A stretch of 64,000 bases of DNA from Thalassotalea piscium (lineage in GTDB: Bacteria; Pseudomonadota; Gammaproteobacteria; Enterobacterales; Alteromonadaceae). Where the stretch lies: NCBI RefSeq assembly GCF_030295935.1, contig NZ_AP027362.1, forward strand, positions 620,001 to 684,000. The letters are read 5' to 3'. Shown one piece after another: positions 60,128-64,000 of the stretch; the stretch's first letter is position 1, and every line of letters begins with the position of its first letter. The translations under genes and the position numbers were made by a program. The notes beneath the pieces were generated by a model. It saw only the letters and a program-made list of their open reading frames with translations, was not told where the DNA came from and did no database searches.

Positions 60128-62371
60128 GTGACAATTGCGTTGAAATCAACAGGGCCAAGACAGTTGAAAAATGCACTAGCAAAGTGGCTGATTACGCTAG
60201 GCGGAATAAGTGTACTATTTACTTTAGTGCTTATTTTTATGTATTTACTGTATGTGATAAAACCCATTTTTGCTTCGGCAGAAATTATGCAAAAACAAAC
60301 GTTTGAATTAACTACAAATGCTAAGGTTTCGTCTATTGGTGTAGATGAGCTAAAGGAATTAGCTTACATTATTAACGATAATGGGCAAATTAACTACTAT
60401 CAGCTTGTTGAAACTAATGAACACAACATAGGAGAACAGGTATATTCTCAAGCGTTGCTATTAGCCGAATTTAAGCTTGAAAAAGTGGTTGATATTAATA
60501 TTGAAGAAAAGCTCTTAGTAGGGAGCAACGGACAAGTTCAAGTGGTTTCACCTAAATTTACCGCTGAATTTGCTCAAGATAATCGTAAAATAGTACCTAA
60601 TATTACCTACCCGTTGGGTGATACAGCAATTCAAGTTGATCAAAATGGCCAAGCGTTATCTAAAATATCATTTGCGATGAATGATGAACGAGCTGTTTTT
60701 GTTGCTTACACCCATGATAAACGTTTAATCAAAACAACACTCATCGCCGATGATGATTTTACCTATGACACTACTTATGACATTCATTATCAAGAAATAG
60801 ACAGTAAAAATAGAGACTATGATGACATATTGGTAACGCCTGATTTATCTATGGTGTTTGCTAGAGCTGGTGATCAAGTTTTTGTTTACGACTTATCAGA
60901 CGATGATGAGGTTGAGTTAAAAGCCACCATTATTCCGCAACTCTCACAACACTCAACTAAGCCATTACATATAACTGCAATGGCGTTACTTTCAGGTAGT
61001 AGTTCTATTTTACTTGGTGATAGTAGTGGTAAAGTTAGCCAATGGTTTGAAGTGGCGGGAGAGCACGGCAGAGAGTTTAAACAAGTTAGAACATTTAAGG
61101 CGGCAGAAAATCAAATAATTACGGCTATTTATACAGAGCAGTATCGTAAAAGTTTTTATACAATGACAGCTTCCGGAGAGCTTGGCTTGTTCTATACAAC
61201 GAGTGAAGCAGAACTTTGGCGTGGGCCCTTAAGTGCTAATGCGCCGAGTAACTTTTCAATATCACCGCGAGCAGATGCTTTACTGTCATTAAGTGGTCAG
61301 CAATTCTCATTATTTTCAGTTAAAAATGAACACCCAGAAGTAACATGGCAAGCATTGTGGGAAGAAGTTTGGTATGAAGGTTACCCAGAGCCTGATTATA
61401 TCTGGCAATCTACTTCAGGATCAGATGATTTTGAAGCTAAGTTTTCATTAGTGCCAATTTCATTCGGCACATTAAAAGCGGCTACCTATGCCATGTTATT
61501 TGCAGTGCCTGTTGCCCTTAGCGCTGCAATTTACACAGCATACTTTATGACACCGGCAATGCGTAGGAAAGTAAAGCCCACAATTGAATTAATGGAAGCC
61601 TTACCTACGGTTATTCTCGGATTTTTAGCGGGTTTATGGCTTGCACCTATTATTGAGAAGTACTTACCTGCAATAGCTTTATTGTTATTGTTTTTACCTT
61701 TGTCGGTATTTTTAACTGCCTATATATGGTTCAAATTGCCAAAAGAAGTCAAGTTGAAACTACCTGAAACGCTTGCGCCAATGTTGTTAATTCCAGCGAT
61801 GTTACTGGCTGCTTATGCTGCTTTTAGTTTATCTCCTGTACTAGAACTATACCTTTTTGGCGGTGATATCAGACAATTTATTACTAACGATTTAAATATC
61901 GATTTTGATCAGCGTAATGCCTTAGTTGTAGGTATTGCGATGGGTTTTGCGGTTATCCCTACCATATTTTCAATGGCAGAAGATGCTATTTTTAGTGTGC
62001 CAAAACATTTAACCAGTGGCTCTTTAGCATTAGGTGCAACCCAATGGCAAACCTTAGTTAAAGTAGTACTGTTAACGGCAAGCCCAGGGATATTTTCAGC
62101 TGTAATGATGGGGTTAGGCCGAGCAGTAGGAGAAACAATGATAGTACTTATGGCAACAGGAAATACGCCAATTCTTGATTGGAATGTTTTTGAAGGCATG
62201 AGAACATTAGCGGCAAACATTGCTGTTGAAATGCCTGAGTCTGAAGTAGGTAGCTCTCATTATCGAATACTTTTCTTAGCTGCTTTTGTTCTATTCATAT
62301 TCACATTTATTTTCAATACGGTTGCTGAGTTTGTACGTCAGCGATTACGTGAAAAATATAGCTCGTTATAA
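60128..62371 (+). CDS. pstC: Phosphate ABC transporter permease PstC (long form)
   Basis: The 747-residue protein has an N-terminal membrane helix (about 20-42), then a large extracytoplasmic insertion (about 45-430). The insertion is beta-propeller-like, with repeated strands such as AMALLSGSSSILLGDSSGKVSQW. A standard permease domain follows (about 440-745) with five to six helices and the EAA-type loop SGSLALGATQWQTLVKVVL, GLGRAVGETMIVLMATG. The long form is typical of marine gammaproteobacteria (Vibrio, Shewanella and relatives), whereas E. coli PstC has about 320 residues. It starts at GTG 60128, 39 bp after the -10, and pstA follows after 16 bp. The role of the insertion is not known. 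Confidence 0.93.
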   Translation: MTIALKSTGPRQLKNALAKWLITLGGISVLFTLVLIFMYLLYVIKPIFASAEIMQKQTFELTTNAKVSSIGVDELKELAYIINDNGQINYYQLVETNEHNIGEQVYSQALLLAEFKLEKVVDINIEEKLLVGSNGQVQVVSPKFTAEFAQDNRKIVPNITYPLGDTAIQVDQNGQALSKISFAMNDERAVFVAYTHDKRLIKTTLIADDDFTYDTTYDIHYQEIDSKNRDYDDILVTPDLSMVFARAGDQVFVYDLSDDDEVELKATIIPQLSQHSTKPLHITAMALLSGSSSILLGDSSGKVSQWFEVAGEHGREFKQVRTFKAAENQIITAIYTEQYRKSFYTMTASGELGLFYTTSEAELWRGPLSANAPSNFSISPRADALLSLSGQQFSLFSVKNEHPEVTWQALWEEVWYEGYPEPDYIWQSTSGSDDFEAKFSLVPISFGTLKAATYAMLFAVPVALSAAIYTAYFMTPAMRRKVKPTIELMEALPTVILGFLAGLWLAPIIEKYLPAIALLLLFLPLSVFLTAYIWFKLPKEVKLKLPETLAPMLLIPAMLLAAYAAFSLSPVLELYLFGGDIRQFITNDLNIDFDQRNALVVGIAMGFAVIPTIFSMAEDAIFSVPKHLTSGSLALGATQWQTLVKVVLLTASPGIFSAVMMGLGRAVGETMIVLMATGNTPILDWNVFEGMRTLAANIAVEMPESEVGSSHYRILFLAAFVLFIFTFIFNTVAEFVRQRLREKYSSL

Positions 62372-62387
62372 GTTGAGGAACTAAAGA

Positions 62388-64000
62388 ATGAATAAGTGGT
62401 TTAAATCTGGTTCCCCGTGGATTTGGTTGTCGGCAGGTGGTGTTAGCATTAGTTTGATATCTGTCTTAGGCTTACTATGGTTAATTGCGTCAAGAGGGCT
62501 TTCTTACTTTTGGCCTGCCGATCTTTATCAATTTGAAATGGTTGATCAAGCTGGCAACCCTTCAACGGTAATTGGTGAAGTATACGATCGTGAGAAAGTT
62601 CCTACGAAACAATTATCACATCTTAACCTTAAACTTGAGCCTACTCAGGAAACTATTGAACGTTACCTAGTTAAAACAGGTAACCGTGAGCTGGTAAGTT
62701 TAGATTTTCGTTGGTTACTAGCCCCTCAAATAACCAATATTTCTACCCCAGAAAACCTAGTAGTTATAGAACGAAGAACTAATGGTAACTTTTATGGTGT
62801 TATTGAACAGCTGATATTAGAGGGCAAAGCGGTTTCACTCAATAACATGGACAAAGCGCTTGAAAGAGTTAATGAGTTTCAAAGCCAAATAGATTCGTTA
62901 CAAAAAGTAGATATTGGCGCCATTAATTATCAACTTGAGCGCTTGAGATTAAAAGAACGTAAACATCGCTTGCAAAACACTTTAACTGATGAAGTGGCAA
63001 GCGACATTAACCAGCAAGTTCAAACATTACAGCAAGAGTATCAATTATTAGAAACACGCTTAATGTCACTGCGCGATAACATAGCTAGAGATCAGTTAAT
63101 CGTAAAGGCGATGGATAATTCGTTAGTGACAATTAATTTTGAAGATATTTTACAGATTAACTTTAATAATCAAATGAATGTTATTGATAAGCTGAAATTG
63201 TTTTTTGTTCAAATAGCAAACTTTGTTACCGAAGACCCGCGTGAAGCCAATACGGAAGGTGGCGTGTTTCCGGCTATTTTCGGCACAGTGCTAATGGTCT
63301 TGTTGATGACAATTATTGTTTCACCCTTAGGTGTTGTTGCTGCTATTTATCTACATGAATATGCGGGCAATAACGGCTTAACAAAGTTGTTACGTATCGC
63401 GGTCATTAATTTAGCAGGTGTGCCTTCAATTGTTTATGGTGTGTTTGGTTTAGGATTTTTTGTCTATATGGTTGGCGGAAGTTTAGATCAATTGTTTTAT
63501 CCAGAAACATTACCTAGTCCAACATTTGGAACACCAGGCGTTATGTGGTCAGCATTAACGCTCGCAATACTAACTTTACCTGTGGTTATTGTTTCTACTG
63601 AAGAAGGGTTATCGCGTATTCCGTCATCAATGCGCCATGGCAGTTTAGCCCTTGGAGCTACTAAAGCTGAAACCTTATGGCGGATTATTTTACCCATTGC
63701 TAGCCCCGCAATTATGACGGGCATTATTTTAGCGATTGCACGCGCTGCTGGTGAAGTAGCCCCATTAATGTTGGTTGGGGTTGTGAAAATGGCCCCTAAC
63801 CTTCCGTTAGATGGCAACTTTCCATTTCTACATTTAGACCGAAAATTTATGCATTTAGGTTTTCATATCTATGATGTTGGTTTTCAAAGCCCTAATGTTG
63901 AAGCAGCTAGACCATTGGTGTATGCAACCGCATTATTATTAGTCACTATAATTGTTGCATTAAACATGACGGCTGTTTCAATTAGAAACCGTTTAAGAGA
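62388..64000 (+). CDS. pstA: Phosphate ABC transporter permease PstA (long form), 3' end outside window
   Basis: Translation from the ATG at 62388 (GAGGAAC ribosome site upstream) stays open to the window end, giving at least 537 residues. It begins MNKWFKSGSPWIWLSAGGVS with a first membrane helix, then a coiled-coil-rich extracytoplasmic region (about 60-270; repeated Leu/Gln/Glu, for example NQQVQTLQQEYQLLETRL). The permease domain follows: FPAIFGTVLMVLLMTIIVSP, GVPSIVYGVFGLGFF and the EAA loop GSLALGATKAETLWRIILP, AIARAAGEVAPLMLVG. It pairs with PstC; pstB and phoU would be expected just beyond the edge. Confidence 0.94.
   Translation, partial: MNKWFKSGSPWIWLSAGGVSISLISVLGLLWLIASRGLSYFWPADLYQFEMVDQAGNPSTVIGEVYDREKVPTKQLSHLNLKLEPTQETIERYLVKTGNRELVSLDFRWLLAPQITNISTPENLVVIERRTNGNFYGVIEQLILEGKAVSLNNMDKALERVNEFQSQIDSLQKVDIGAINYQLERLRLKERKHRLQNTLTDEVASDINQQVQTLQQEYQLLETRLMSLRDNIARDQLIVKAMDNSLVTINFEDILQINFNNQMNVIDKLKLFFVQIANFVTEDPREANTEGGVFPAIFGTVLMVLLMTIIVSPLGVVAAIYLHEYAGNNGLTKLLRIAVINLAGVPSIVYGVFGLGFFVYMVGGSLDQLFYPETLPSPTFGTPGVMWSALTLAILTLPVVIVSTEEGLSRIPSSMRHGSLALGATKAETLWRIILPIASPAIMTGIILAIARAAGEVAPLMLVGVVKMAPNLPLDGNFPFLHLDRKFMHLGFHIYDVGFQSPNVEAARPLVYATALLLVTIIVALNMTAVSIRNRLR

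Noticed and set aside
63497-63817. 106-codon antisense frame near the right edge
   Set aside because: Shadow of pstA, whose EAA loop and helices are on the + strand.
1-64000. CRISPR arrays, tRNA/rRNA genes, prophage or toxin-antitoxin modules
   Set aside because: None recognised on either strand; the repeats present are dispersed MITE-like elements, not regularly spaced arrays.

Overview
The window reads as an AT-rich (my impression, not computed) chromosomal segment of a marine gammaproteobacterium. Gene content and order (lpoA/rsmI divergent pair next to rnpB, MshQ-type protein, large TonB-dependent receptors, long PstC and PstA permeases, repeated short mobile elements) fit Alteromonadales, most like the Colwelliaceae (Colwellia/Thalassotalea). 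That placement is an inference from familiarity with such genomes; no search was run.

Layout. 1-2755: lpoA (cut by the window edge), rsmI, a glutathione S-transferase, and the RNase P RNA with its terminator. 2793-5334: a complete IS66-family element with perfect 24-bp ends. 5442-8101: a DsbB-like membrane protein and a RIO-type kinase that sits between two inverted ~273-bp MITEs. 8102-12943: a very large MshQ-like surface protein without other msh genes. 13563-16946: a Fur-box-preceded siderophore receptor and PepSY protein. 17474-26568: housekeeping genes (fumC, yfhL ferredoxin, coniferyl aldehyde dehydrogenase, trhP, an HDOD protein, rdgC) plus a GluR0-like ligand-gated potassium channel. 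26675-33550: a sensor kinase, then a phosphate-starvation block (porin, phoB, phoR, pstS). 33766-40630: a periplasmic cyclophilin, a large TonB receptor, and a divergent DapA-family/aldehyde dehydrogenase pair. 40810-45077: HDOD protein, gcvR-like ACT protein, PilZ protein, ettA. 45463-48316: a tight three-gene operon of unclear function. 48422-52618: small lipoprotein, GST, and a redox cluster (DoxX with a nonsense codon, pirin, yqjG, nitroreductase). 53258-59685: RlhA-like U32 protein, serine hydrolase, SelO, CBS protein, a secreted hypothetical. 60128-64000: pstC and pstA, the latter cut by the window edge.

Functional links. The strongest regulatory theme is phosphate: four promoters (porin, phoB, pstS, pstC) carry Pho boxes built of 11-bp-spaced TGTCAT half-sites, with a -10-like hexamer 17 nt after a half-site start in each case. 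The Pst transporter is split: pstS is with phoBR, while pstCA lies about 27 kb away. Iron (Fur box before the siderophore receptor) is a second theme.

Mobile DNA. Besides IS66, at least five families of short non-autonomous repeats (called A to E here) occupy most of the larger intergenic gaps, in several cases nested in or abutting other features. No gene for a matching transposase is visible in the window. No tRNA, rRNA, CRISPR array or prophage was seen.
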